Assembly: GCA_018715345.1 (NCBI GenBank) | Contig: DVLT01000056.1 | Coordinates: 1-34,888, forward strand | DNA: 34,888 bases | Direction: 5' to 3' | Origin: Candidatus Onthocola gallistercoris | Lineage (GTDB): Bacteria > Bacillota > Clostridia > Lachnospirales > Lachnospiraceae | In this document: in pieces, positions 1 through 8,948 of the stretch | Position numbering within the stretch: the stretch's first letter is position 1 | Layout of the letters: each line of letters starts with the position of its first letter | Translations under genes and position numbers: made by a program | The notes under the pieces: model-generated | The model's input: only the letters and a program-made list of their open reading frames with translations | The model's database searches: none | What the model was told of the DNA's origin: nothing

Positions 1-198
1 TATGATGAGCAGGGACCCTTTGGCAATCCCACCAGTGACAGCGAGCGGGCAAAGGTGACCAAAGACAGCCGGAACCTGATCACCGTGATTTATTCCTTTG
101 GCGGTCCGCAGGACCTTAATGACTGGATGGAAACCTACGAACTTTGGCTGAAGATCTTTTGTGACGCGAAAGATATCCAAACGACAGTTATCCGTTAG
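1..198 (+). CDS. B3/B4 tRNA-binding-domain protein, C-terminal fragment
   Basis: The window opens inside this gene; frame 1 is open to the TAG at 196-198 and encodes the last 65 residues. The segment GPFGNPTSDSERAKVT followed by NLITVIYS resembles the C-terminal core of stand-alone B3/B4-domain proteins, which are related to the B3/B4 region of phenylalanyl-tRNA synthetase beta and are thought to act on or near aminoacyl-tRNA. The family assignment is from recognised motif similarity only. The N-terminus lies outside the window, so neither start nor full length can be judged. A weak hairpin follows the stop. Confidence 0.55.
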   Translation, partial: YDEQGPFGNPTSDSERAKVTKDSRNLITVIYSFGGPQDLNDWMETYELWLKIFCDAKDIQTTVIR

Positions 199-236
199 GC
201 AGGCGCCGAAGAAAATGCCTGTCCCGTTTGTATTTT
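198..236 (+). terminator. Weak stem-loop after the B3/B4 gene
   Basis: GGCAGGC (198-204) can pair with GCCTGTC (217-223) with one G-T wobble, followed by a T-rich but interrupted tract. It overlaps the stop codon of the upstream gene. It is plausible as a weak intrinsic terminator separating that gene from the glycosyltransferase. Confidence 0.4.
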
Positions 237-243
237 CAAAATC

Positions 244-270
244 ACCGGAATCCGGGGGCTGCATATATTA
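244..270 (+). promoter_or_regulatory. Candidate late mother-cell (sigma-K/sigma-E-like) promoter
   Basis: CATATATTA at 262-270 fits the sigma-K -10 pattern CATAnnnTA, with an AC dinucleotide at 244-245 and 16 bases between, matching the loose sigma-K -35. The gene behind it sits next to a collagen-like spore protein, which makes a sporulation promoter sensible. The motif is short and degenerate, so this is an inference. Confidence 0.35.
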
Positions 271-318
271 TAGAAAGAAACGTTGAAAAATATCGACGAT
301 TGTCTTTGGAGGAGTCCC

Positions 319-1413
319 ATGCCATCCTGGAGTTTATGTATGATCGTCAAGGATGAAGCAGCTGTTTTGGAACGGTGTCTGGACAGCGTGAAAACGCTGG
401 TGGATGAAATGATCATCGTGGACACCGGTTCGGCTGACGGTACAAAGGAGATTATTAAATCCTATGCTGGCCGCCTGTATGAATATGACTGGCAGGATGA
501 TTTTTCGGCAGCCAGGAATTATTCCTTTTCTCTGGCCTCGTCAGATTACTGCCTGTGGCTGGATGCGGACGACGTGCTTCCCGCCTCAACGGTTGAGACT
601 TTGGAAAAACTGAAGGAAAACTGGGATCCGGCCACGGATGTGGTCATGCTCCCTTATCAGACGGCTTTTGATGAAAGCGGCCGCCCAGTCTTTTCCTTTT
701 GGCGGGAAAGGATCCTGCGAAAGGGTCCGGAGGCTGTCTGGAAAGGCCGTGTCCATGAAGCCATTGAACCCTTTGGCCATATCGTCTACACGGATGCCCC
801 CATACGCCACGATAAGATCAAAGCAGGAGATCCGGACAGAAATCTGAGGATCTACCGGAAGATGCTGGAAAAGGGCGAACCCATGGACGCCAGACATCTC
901 TACTATTATGGGCGGGAACTTTTTTATCACCAATGTTATCAGGAAGGGGAAAAAGTATTTGAGCGTTTTCTGGGGGATGAAACCGGCTGGATCGAAAACC
1001 GGCTGGATGCGTCCCGTCAGCTGGCCTATTGCCGCTACGGCCTGGGGAAGGATCAGGAAGCGCTCAATGCCCTGATGTATGGATTGACCTTGGGAGCGCC
1101 CCGGGCAGAAAACTGCTGCGATATCGGCCGGCATTTCTTTGACCGGCAGGATTACGCCGGAGCCGCTTTCTGGTATGAAGCCGCCCTGAGATGCCCGAAG
1201 CCGGATCTTTCCGGAGGGTTTGTCACAGAGGACTGCTATGGCTTTCTGCCCTGCATTCAGCTCTGCCTTTGCTACGACCGGATGGGAGATCCCCAAAAGG
1301 CTTGCCTGTACAACGAAAAGGCCGGGAAGTACAAACCGGAAGCGGCATGCTATATTTACAATCAAAAATATTTTGTGGAAAAAGGGATCGCTTTTTCAGA
1401 AAAAACCGAATGA
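319..1413 (+). CDS. Family-2 glycosyltransferase with TPR-like C-terminus
   Basis: This gene encodes 364 residues from ATG 319, chosen because GGAGGAG lies at 308-314. An upstream TTG at 283 is in frame but has no ribosome site. The N-terminal third is a GT-A domain: SLCMIVKDE near residue 5, VDTGSADGT near 35, and the metal-binding DADD at 82-85. The second half is helical with repeated tyrosine-rich segments typical of TPR repeats, as in SunS-like or spore-coat glycosyltransferases. It probably transfers a sugar from a nucleotide donor in the cytoplasm. The next gene, a threonine-rich collagen-like protein, is the obvious acceptor candidate, as collagen-like GPT threonines are known glycosylation sites in BclA. 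Acceptor and sugar are inferred. Confidence 0.85.
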   Translation: MPSWSLCMIVKDEAAVLERCLDSVKTLVDEMIIVDTGSADGTKEIIKSYAGRLYEYDWQDDFSAARNYSFSLASSDYCLWLDADDVLPASTVETLEKLKENWDPATDVVMLPYQTAFDESGRPVFSFWRERILRKGPEAVWKGRVHEAIEPFGHIVYTDAPIRHDKIKAGDPDRNLRIYRKMLEKGEPMDARHLYYYGRELFYHQCYQEGEKVFERFLGDETGWIENRLDASRQLAYCRYGLGKDQEALNALMYGLTLGAPRAENCCDIGRHFFDRQDYAGAAFWYEAALRCPKPDLSGGFVTEDCYGFLPCIQLCLCYDRMGDPQKACLYNEKAGKYKPEAACYIYNQKYFVEKGIAFSEKTE

Positions 1414-1450
1414 CCCGGCGGCGGGAAAGGCTGCTGCAGATACGCTGACC

Positions 1451-1480
1451 AAACCATATGACCGGTCCGTCGTATGGTTT
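1451..1480. repeat. Inverted repeat between glycosyltransferase and collagen-like gene
   Basis: AAACCATA (1451-1458) and TATGGTTT (1473-1480) form a perfect 8-bp stem with a 14-base loop. No T tract follows, so it is not a convincing terminator. It could modulate readthrough or mRNA stability in a two-gene operon. No separate promoter is evident for the downstream gene. Confidence 0.4.
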
Positions 1481-1526
1481 TGCCGGCGGAAAGCCGGAAT
1501 GGAAATAAATACCAGGAGCTGATCCC

Positions 1527-2759
<1,233 letters not shown>

Positions 2760-2807
2760 GGATAAAGCACATAAGATGATGATATGTTAAGAGACAAAAG
2801 TCTTTTG

Positions 2808-2858
2808 GCTGTCATACCGGGATTGCGGTCTTTCCACCCGGTATGGCAGCTTTTTATT
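2808..2858 (+). terminator. Strong intrinsic terminator after the collagen-like gene
   Basis: GCTGTCATACCGGG (2808-2821) pairs with CCCGGTATGGCAGC (2837-2850), a 14-bp stem with one wobble, followed immediately by TTTTTATTAT. It ends the glycosyltransferase/collagen unit. Confidence 0.93.
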
Positions 2859-2921
2859 ATTTAAAGTTCTTCCATCTTTCCGTAAGAATAAAAAAGAAAA
2901 CCAAGGAAGGAATAAGGGGGC

Positions 2922-2949
2922 TTGACAAGAAAGCATATCCGTGTAAAAT
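2922..2949 (+). promoter_or_regulatory. Sigma-A promoter of the marR-ABC-ABC operon
   Basis: TTGACA at 2922-2927, a 16-base spacer and TAAAAT at 2944-2949. The predicted start of transcription falls at the edge of the palindromic operator that begins at 2962. Confidence 0.8.
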
Positions 2950-2961
2950 ATATATCCAGGT

Positions 2962-3002
2962 TATTAATTAACTGGGTTAATTAATATGATAGTTAATTAA
3001 TA
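2962..3002. promoter_or_regulatory. MarR operator: three copies of an 11-bp half-site
   Basis: TATTAATTAAC (2962-2972) and GTTAATTAATA (2976-2986) form a perfect inverted repeat around a 3-base centre. A third identical GTTAATTAATA lies at 2992-3002 in the same orientation as the second. The block lies just downstream of the -10 box and before marR, the usual position for an autorepressor site. Confidence 0.8.
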
Positions 3003-3043
3003 AATCAGCTCAGAAAACATCGCCTTAGGATAAGGGGTAATGC

Positions 3044-3562
3044 GTGATGAATGAAAGCAAAGAGCTTCAGAAAAAATTTCTGCGTACTATGGAACGCATG
3101 AGAAAATTAAATATGTCCCGAAAAACATCGTCCATATCTAAAAATGAATTTACGATCCTGGGAATTTTGGGAGCCGGACAGTCGGAAGAAGGAGCGTTAG
3201 CTGAGGATGCATGTTTTGGAGAAATATCCCCGAAAAAGCAGTCTGAATACGGCTTGCGCGTGTCTGAGCTGGCCGCTTTGATGAGGATTTCTCCACCATC
3301 AGTTTCACGGACTTTGAAAAGTATGACTGAAAAGGGTTACATTTTTCAGAGGACAGACCGGGCCGATCGGCGCAATTCTTACGTTTATCTGACGGAAGCA
3401 GGTAAGCAAAGAATGGAAAGCCACAAAGAGCATATGGATCATTTTACCATGAAAGTATTTGAACGGATGGGGTTTGATTCTGTAGAACAGCTCTTACTCC
3501 TGTTGAATCAGATGATCGACATTATGGAAGATGAATTAAACGACACAACGAAAGGAGACTAG
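3044..3562 (+). CDS. MarR-family transcriptional regulator
   Basis: This gene encodes 172 residues. GTG 3044 and ATG 3047 are adjacent in-frame starts behind AAGGGG (3032-3037); the sequence does not decide between them. The winged helix-turn-helix is clear: LRVSELAALMRISPPSVSRT as recognition region, then a wing with TDRADRRNSYVYLTEAG. Compared with usual MarR proteins (about 145 residues) there is an extra segment of roughly 25 residues, acidic and containing a Cys, between the helix ending ILGILG and the HTH. The gene is first in an operon with two ABC exporter genes (2-base gap to the next), so it probably represses the operon and is relieved by an exporter substrate. The triple half-site upstream is the likely target. 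Confidence 0.9.
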   Translation: MMNESKELQKKFLRTMERMRKLNMSRKTSSISKNEFTILGILGAGQSEEGALAEDACFGEISPKKQSEYGLRVSELAALMRISPPSVSRTLKSMTEKGYIFQRTDRADRRNSYVYLTEAGKQRMESHKEHMDHFTMKVFERMGFDSVEQLLLLLNQMIDIMEDELNDTTKGD

Positions 3563-3564
3563 AA

Positions 3565-5721
3565 ATGGGAAAAATATTCAGCTATTTAAAAGCATCCAAG
3601 GGCGCCGTTTTTGCCATATTTGTCCTGCTGATCATCCAGGCATCCTGCGATCTGTCACTGCCCCAGTACATGTCGGACATTGTGGATGTGGGCATCCAGC
3701 AAGGCGGCATCGACCACGTGGCGCCGGAGCAGATGCGAAAAGAGACTTGGGAAACCCTTGAGATGTTCATGACAGATGAAGAGTTCGGTCAAGTATCACA
3801 GGCATATGAGGAAAATGGAGAAGGGATATATGTCCGTCAGACGGATCGGGAAAAAGATCTGGAAGAACTGGATCAGATTTTTGGCCTTCCCATGTTGGCT
3901 GCTGAGATGGCGGCTGAATCGGAAGAAATGGATATCCAGACGATCCGGCAGATGCTGGATGCGGGTGTGATAACAAAGGATCAGATTCTCCAGATGCGTG
4001 ACCAGGTGGCGGAGTCCTTGGGAGATATGGGAGATTCCATGATCCGGCAAAGAGCCGTTCTTTTTGTACAGGATGAATATGAGGCCATGGGTATGGATCT
4101 GGGTCGTATCCAGATGGATTATCTTTGGATAAGTGGACTTAAGATGATCCTTCTATCGATGCTCATGATGGCTGCTTCCATCAGCGTTTCTTTGATGGCC
4201 GCTCGCACGGCAGCCGGCGTCAGCCGGAATCTGAGGCAGCAGGTCTTTCATAAAGTCGTGTCTTTTTCCAATGCGGAGATGGACAAATTTTCCACCGCTT
4301 CGTTGATCACCCGGAGCACCAATGATATCCAACAAGTGCAGATGGTCCTTGTCATGCTGCTGAGGATGGTCCTTTATGCTCCCATCATCGGAATAGGCGG
4401 GATCATCAAAGTGACGGGAACAAAGACGGGAATGAGTTGGATCATCGCAGTGGCAGTCCTTGTCATCATGGGTGTTGTACTGCTTTTGATGGCCATTGCC
4501 ATGCCCAAATTTAAGATGATGCAGAAACTGGTGGACCGTTTGAACCTGGTTTCGAGAGAAATCCTTACGGGTATTCCGGTCATACGGGCTTTCAGCAGGG
4601 AGAAACATGAAGAAAAGCGGTTTGATGAGGCGAACACACGGCTGATGAAAACCCAGTTGTTTACGAACCGGGTCATGACTTTTATGATGCCGGTGATGAT
4701 GCTGGTCATGAATAGTATCACCGTATTGATCGTATGGGTAGGGTCCCATGGAATAGATATGGGACAGCTCCAGGTGGGTGATATGATGGCGTTTATCACT
4801 TATACCATGCAGATCGTCATGGCCTTTTTGATGCTGACCATGATCTCCATCATGCTGCCCCGTGCCGGCGTGGCTGCGGAGCGTATTGATGAGGTATTAA
4901 AGACCGATACGTCCATCATCGAGAAAAAGGAAAACAGGGATCGGGAACTGGATCAGGCCAACGGCTGTCTGGTATTTGATGATGTATCCTTTAAATATCC
5001 GGGAGCCAGCGAGGACGCCCTGGCCCACATATCCTTTACAGCAGAGCCGGGGAAAACCACGGCGATCATCGGAAGTACCGGCTGCGGCAAGTCCACACTG
5101 GTCCATCTGATCCCCAGATTTTATGATGTGACAGAAGGCAAGATCTCGATAGATGGCGTGGATATTCGGGACCTTTCCCTTGAAAAACTCCATAGTCTGA
5201 TCGGCTTTGTGCCCCAGAAAGGCCTGCTTTTTTCCGGGACCATTGAATCCAATATCAAATTCGGCGGAGACTGGATCACCGATGAAGCCATGAAGGAAGC
5301 GGCACAGGTCGCCCAGGCCACTGAATTTATCGAGGCAAAACCAGACCGGTATGAAAGTCCCATATCTCAGGGCGGGACCAATGTTTCCGGAGGACAGAAA
5401 CAGAGACTGTCCATAGCCCGGGCCATTGCGAAAAATCCCAAAGTGTTCCTGTTTGACGACAGCTTTTCAGCGTTGGACTATCGGACAGATGTTACTTTGA
5501 GAAAAGCTCTGAACACGAAAGTGAAAGATTCGGCAGTCATCATCGTGGCACAGCGGATCAGTACGATCCTCCATGCGGACCAGATATTGGTTTTGGACGA
5601 AGGCTGTATCGTGGGCAGAGGAACCCATGAAGAACTGTTGAAAAACTGTAAAGCTTATCAGGAAATTGCCCGCTCACAGCTGTCAGAAGCGGAACTGAAA
5701 GGAGGGGTTGCTCATGAGTAG
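3565..5721 (+). CDS. ABC multidrug exporter, degenerate-site subunit
   Basis: This gene encodes 718 residues from ATG 3565; the ribosome site AAAGGAG overlaps the marR stop. It is a type-IV exporter half-transporter: six membrane helices, then an ATPase domain. About 155 hydrophilic, acidic residues are inserted between TM1 and TM2 (about 40-195), an extracytoplasmic insert seen in many clostridial LmrA-like proteins. Walker A is at 503-511 (GSTGCGKST) and an intact SGGQ signature at 608. The Walker B catalytic Glu is replaced by Asp632 (FLFDD) and the switch His by Gln663 (VAQR). These are hallmarks of the non-hydrolysing site of heterodimeric exporters such as TM287/288, BmrCD or LmrCD. The partner is the next gene, which overlaps it. 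Confidence 0.92.
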   Translation: MGKIFSYLKASKGAVFAIFVLLIIQASCDLSLPQYMSDIVDVGIQQGGIDHVAPEQMRKETWETLEMFMTDEEFGQVSQAYEENGEGIYVRQTDREKDLEELDQIFGLPMLAAEMAAESEEMDIQTIRQMLDAGVITKDQILQMRDQVAESLGDMGDSMIRQRAVLFVQDEYEAMGMDLGRIQMDYLWISGLKMILLSMLMMAASISVSLMAARTAAGVSRNLRQQVFHKVVSFSNAEMDKFSTASLITRSTNDIQQVQMVLVMLLRMVLYAPIIGIGGIIKVTGTKTGMSWIIAVAVLVIMGVVLLLMAIAMPKFKMMQKLVDRLNLVSREILTGIPVIRAFSREKHEEKRFDEANTRLMKTQLFTNRVMTFMMPVMMLVMNSITVLIVWVGSHGIDMGQLQVGDMMAFITYTMQIVMAFLMLTMISIMLPRAGVAAERIDEVLKTDTSIIEKKENRDRELDQANGCLVFDDVSFKYPGASEDALAHISFTAEPGKTTAIIGSTGCGKSTLVHLIPRFYDVTEGKISIDGVDIRDLSLEKLHSLIGFVPQKGLLFSGTIESNIKFGGDWITDEAMKEAAQVAQATEFIEAKPDRYESPISQGGTNVSGGQKQRLSIARAIAKNPKVFLFDDSFSALDYRTDVTLRKALNTKVKDSAVIIVAQRISTILHADQILVLDEGCIVGRGTHEELLKNCKAYQEIARSQLSEAELKGGVAHE

Positions 5722-7552
5722 TACAAAGCATATGCCGAGACGGATGGGTCCGGGACACGGTATGGCCCCGGGAGAAAAAGCAAGAGATTTTAAAGGCACA
5801 CTTGTGAAAATGCTGGATTATATGGGGCGTTATAAATTTGCGCTGATCGCGGTCATGATATTCGCCATATGTTCCACTGCGTTTAATATCATCGGTCCTA
5901 AGGTATTGTCCCAGGTGACAACGGAGATTTTCAACGGCCTGGTGGCAAAGATACAGGGCAGCGGCGGGATCGATTTTGAAAAGATCGGCCAGATCCTTCT
6001 GATACTGCTGGGGCTGTATCTGCTCAGCGCCTGCTTCAATTTTATGCAGGGATGGCTGATGACCGGGATCTCTCAGAAGATGTGTTTCCGGATGCGCAAG
6101 GAGATATCCGAAAAGATCAACCGGATGCCTCTGGATTATTTTGAATCCCGGACGGTGGGGGAAGTCTTGTCCCGGATCACCAATGATGTGGATACGCTGG
6201 GCATGAGTTTGAACCAGAGTGTGACCCAGGTCATCACTTCAGTGACAACGGTCATCGGTATTTTGATCATGATGTTGAGCATCAGTCCTTTGATGACGTT
6301 GATGGCCGTGATACTTTTACCTTTGGCAGGGATATTGGTATTTACCGTTGTCCGTTTTTCTCAGAAATATTTCGTGGCCCAACAGGAATACCTGGGAAAA
6401 GTCAATGGACAGGTGGAAGAGGTCTATAGCGGCCATAATATCGTGCGGGCGTTTAACAGGGAAGAAGCGGTTTTGGAAGAATTTAATAAGACCAATGACA
6501 AACTTTATACGTCAGCTTGGAAGTCCCAGTTTTTGTCCGGGCTCATGCAGCCCATCATGGGCTTTGTGGGCAATCTGGGCTATGCAGGTGTGGCTGTGGC
6601 AGGCGGTATGTTGGCCATCCGGGGCAGTATCCAGGTGGGGGATATCCAGGCATTTATCCAGTATGTACGCCAGTTTACCCAGCCTATTTCCCAGATGGCT
6701 CAGGTATCCAATATGCTCCAGTCCATGGCAGCAGCGGCTGAGCGGGTTTTTGAATTTTTAGGTGAGCCGGAGGAAGAACAGACTGTTGCGGATCCGGTAC
6801 ATTTGGAACATCCGGAAGGACGGGTGACATTTGAACATGTCCGTTTTGGCTATAAACCGGATAAGATCATCATCCATGACTTTAACTGTGAAGTGGAACC
6901 GGGACAGACGGTGGCCATCGTCGGCCCCACAGGCGCCGGAAAGACGACCATGGTCAAACTGCTGATGCGTTTTTATGATGTGAACAGCGGAGCCATAAAA
7001 GTAGATGGACATAATGTGAAAGATTTCAATAGAGGCGAATTGAGGGAACTGTTCGGTATGGTCCTTCAGGATACCTGGTTGTTCAAAGGGACCATCATGG
7101 AAAATATCCGGTATGGGCGTTTGGATGCCACCGATGAGGAAGTGATCGCCGCTGCGAAGGCGGCTCATGCCCATCGGTTTATCCAGACCCTTCCCGGTGG
7201 TTATCAGATGGAATTGAACGAGGAAGCCAGCAATGTGTCTCAGGGACAGAAGCAGTTGTTGACCATCGCCCGGGCCATCTTGGCGGATAATCGGGTCATG
7301 ATCCTGGACGAGGCGACCAGTTCGGTGGATACACGGACAGAGCAGCAGATCCAGGAAGCCATGAACCGGCTGATGATGGGACGGACCAGTTTCGTCATCG
7401 CCCATCGACTGTCCACGATCCGGGATGCGGATCTGATCCTTGTCATGAAAGACGGAGATATCGTGGAGCAGGGCACCCATGAAGAACTGCTGGCGAAGAA
7501 CGGCTTTTATGCCGATCTTTACAATTCCCAGTTTGAAGAAGCAACCGCGTAA
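5714..7552 (+). CDS. ABC multidrug exporter, catalytic-site subunit
   Basis: This gene encodes 612 residues from ATG 5714, with GGAGGGG at 5701-5706; an upstream TTG at 5708 is less likely. It overlaps the preceding gene by 8 bases, suggesting translational coupling and equal stoichiometry. Six membrane helices without the long insert of its partner are followed by an ATPase domain with Walker A at 404-412 (GPTGAGKTT), Walker B with the proper catalytic Glu533 (ILDEAT) and switch His564. Its signature is SQGQ at 509-512 rather than SGGQ. In heterodimers that altered signature faces the partner's degenerate Walker motifs, so the two deviations fall in one composite site. Probable drug, peptide or lipid exporter; substrate unknown. 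Confidence 0.92.
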   Translation: MSSTKHMPRRMGPGHGMAPGEKARDFKGTLVKMLDYMGRYKFALIAVMIFAICSTAFNIIGPKVLSQVTTEIFNGLVAKIQGSGGIDFEKIGQILLILLGLYLLSACFNFMQGWLMTGISQKMCFRMRKEISEKINRMPLDYFESRTVGEVLSRITNDVDTLGMSLNQSVTQVITSVTTVIGILIMMLSISPLMTLMAVILLPLAGILVFTVVRFSQKYFVAQQEYLGKVNGQVEEVYSGHNIVRAFNREEAVLEEFNKTNDKLYTSAWKSQFLSGLMQPIMGFVGNLGYAGVAVAGGMLAIRGSIQVGDIQAFIQYVRQFTQPISQMAQVSNMLQSMAAAAERVFEFLGEPEEEQTVADPVHLEHPEGRVTFEHVRFGYKPDKIIIHDFNCEVEPGQTVAIVGPTGAGKTTMVKLLMRFYDVNSGAIKVDGHNVKDFNRGELRELFGMVLQDTWLFKGTIMENIRYGRLDATDEEVIAAAKAAHAHRFIQTLPGGYQMELNEEASNVSQGQKQLLTIARAILADNRVMILDEATSSVDTRTEQQIQEAMNRLMMGRTSFVIAHRLSTIRDADLILVMKDGDIVEQGTHEELLAKNGFYADLYNSQFEEATA

Positions 7553-7589
7553 ATATAATATGAAAAGCGTCAGTCAAGAAAGACAATCT

Positions 7590-7616
7590 GGCCGGGGAAA
7601 TCTCCCCGGCCTGTGT
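7590..7616 (+). terminator. GC-rich hairpin after the ABC exporter operon
   Basis: GGCCGGGGA (7590-7598) and TCCCCGGCC (7603-7611) form a perfect 9-bp stem with a 4-base loop. The following bases are only partly T-rich and run into a -10-like TATAAT. Probably a terminator of moderate strength. Confidence 0.65.
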
Positions 7617-7622
7617 TATAAT
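7614..7622 (+). promoter_or_regulatory. Extended -10 promoter for the phosphoesterase/kptA pair
   Basis: TGTTATAAT, a TGn extended -10 with consensus TATAAT at 7617-7622, lies about 30 bases before the start codon. No good -35 is present, since that position falls in the terminator hairpin; extended -10 promoters often tolerate this. Confidence 0.55.
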
Positions 7623-7653
7623 AGGAAGCAGATTAGGAAAAGAAGGTGAGAGC

Positions 7654-8358
7654 ATGTTATATGTGACCGGAGATCTGCATGGGGACATGAATCGTTTCAG
7701 CCCCCGGTTTATCCCCTGTATCCGCAGGATGACGGAAGAGGACTGTCTGTTTGTATGCGGTGATTTCGGTTTCCTGTTTTATACAGACGAAAAGCGGCGC
7801 AGGGAGCAGGACCGGCAGCTTGACCGGTTGGCCAGGTATCCCTTTCATATATTGTTCGTGGACGGCAATCATGAGAACTTTCCCCTGATCTGCGGGTATC
7901 CGGAAGAGACATGGAACGGCGGACGGATCCATCGGATACGCAGAAATATCTATCACCTTATGCGGGGACAGATCTATACCATCGAAGGAAAGTCGATATT
8001 CACCTTCGGCGGCGCCTATTCCATTGACAAAGCCTTCCGGGAAGAAGGGAAAAGCTGGTGGCCCCAGGAGATGCCTTCGGAGGAAGAATACGACCAGGCA
8101 TGGAAAAATCTCCAGGATCATGGCTGCCGGGTGGACTATATACTGACCCATGCGGCCCCGGAAGAGACAATGTGCATCTTCCACCCTGTGCATCGGGAAG
8201 AGGAACGGCTGAACCTGTTTCTTGAATGGATACGGGAAAAGGTGGACTACAGACACTGGTGGTTTGGCCATCTCCACAGAGATGAGGATCTGTGGCGGCA
8301 TCAGACAGCGCTGTATATGGATGTACGGGATATGTACCGCAACGAAAGGATTGAATAA
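7654..8358 (+). CDS. Calcineurin-like metallophosphoesterase
   Basis: This gene encodes 234 residues from ATG 7654 with GAAGGTGAG just upstream. The complete two-metal motif set is present: GDLHGD (D7, H9), GDFG (D37), GNHE (N72, H73), THAAP (H166) and GHLH (H206, H208). It is a soluble cytoplasmic enzyme predicted to hydrolyse a phosphomonoester or phosphodiester; the family does not reveal the substrate. It is followed after 28 bases by kptA on the same strand, so a nucleotide or RNA-phosphate substrate is possible. That link is inferred from position only. Confidence 0.88.
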   Translation: MLYVTGDLHGDMNRFSPRFIPCIRRMTEEDCLFVCGDFGFLFYTDEKRRREQDRQLDRLARYPFHILFVDGNHENFPLICGYPEETWNGGRIHRIRRNIYHLMRGQIYTIEGKSIFTFGGAYSIDKAFREEGKSWWPQEMPSEEEYDQAWKNLQDHGCRVDYILTHAAPEETMCIFHPVHREEERLNLFLEWIREKVDYRHWWFGHLHRDEDLWRHQTALYMDVRDMYRNERIE

Positions 8359-8386
8359 AAATTCAGACAGGCGAAGGAGGAGAACG

Positions 8387-8941
8387 ATGACAAAGACAAA
8401 ATTAAGCCGGAGGATTTCTTATATGCTCCGGCATGATCCGGACAGTATTGATGAAAACGGCTGGGCGGATGTTTCCTACATCGTCGGCAGGATGAGGGAA
8501 ATGCTGCGCAGCTTTGACGAGAAGCTGCTGGAAGAGATCGTGGCGGAAGATGAAAAAGGCAGATACAGTTATAATGAAGATAAGACAAAGATCCGTGCCA
8601 ACCAGGGCCATTCGGTGCCTCTGGCTGCTGACGCGGTGGGTATGGAAAAGACCGATCCGCCGGAATTCCTTTATCATGGAACGGCCGGGGGCTTTATGGA
8701 AAGTATTTTACAAGAAGGATTAAAGCCCCAGAACCGTAATTTTGTCCACCTGTCCGGGAATATGGAGACAGCGAAGAAAGTGGGCGCCAGACACCGTAAG
8801 CACGGCAATACGGTGGTGCTCCTTATTGAGTCCGGAAGGATGGCGGCGGACGGTTATACTTTCTGGCTCACTGTTAACCATGTGTGGCAGGTGGAACATG
8901 TTCCGCCGGAATATATATCGGTTGTCCAGTGGGAAGTGTAG
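8387..8941 (+). CDS. kptA: RNA 2'-phosphotransferase Tpt1/KptA
   Basis: This gene encodes 184 residues from ATG 8387, with AAGGAGGAG at 8374-8382; the longer frame upstream overlaps the previous gene and has no support. KptA removes an internal RNA 2'-phosphate using NAD+, giving ADP-ribose 1'',2''-cyclic phosphate and nicotinamide. Expected features are present: SYMLRHDPDS with the Arg15-His16 pair, DENGWADV, IRANQGHSV (Arg70), LYHGT near 96, GLKPQNRNFVHLS and VGARH (Arg135). These correspond to the catalytic Arg-His-Arg-Arg set of yeast Tpt1. The segment between RHDP and DENGW is a few residues shorter than usual. Its bacterial substrate is unknown. It converges on the SDR gene with a 7-base gap. 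Confidence 0.93.
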   Translation: MTKTKLSRRISYMLRHDPDSIDENGWADVSYIVGRMREMLRSFDEKLLEEIVAEDEKGRYSYNEDKTKIRANQGHSVPLAADAVGMEKTDPPEFLYHGTAGGFMESILQEGLKPQNRNFVHLSGNMETAKKVGARHRKHGNTVVLLIESGRMAADGYTFWLTVNHVWQVEHVPPEYISVVQWEV

Positions 8942-8948
8942 AGGACTG

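Noticed and set aside
4153-4799. Minus-strand ORFs inside the ABC exporter genes
   Set aside because: They are shadows of membrane-helix codons, His/Pro-rich and without ribosome sites or recognised domains.
8222-8386. N-terminal extension of KptA by 55 residues
   Set aside because: It overlaps the phosphoesterase gene in another frame; ATG 8387 has an excellent ribosome site and gives the normal family length.
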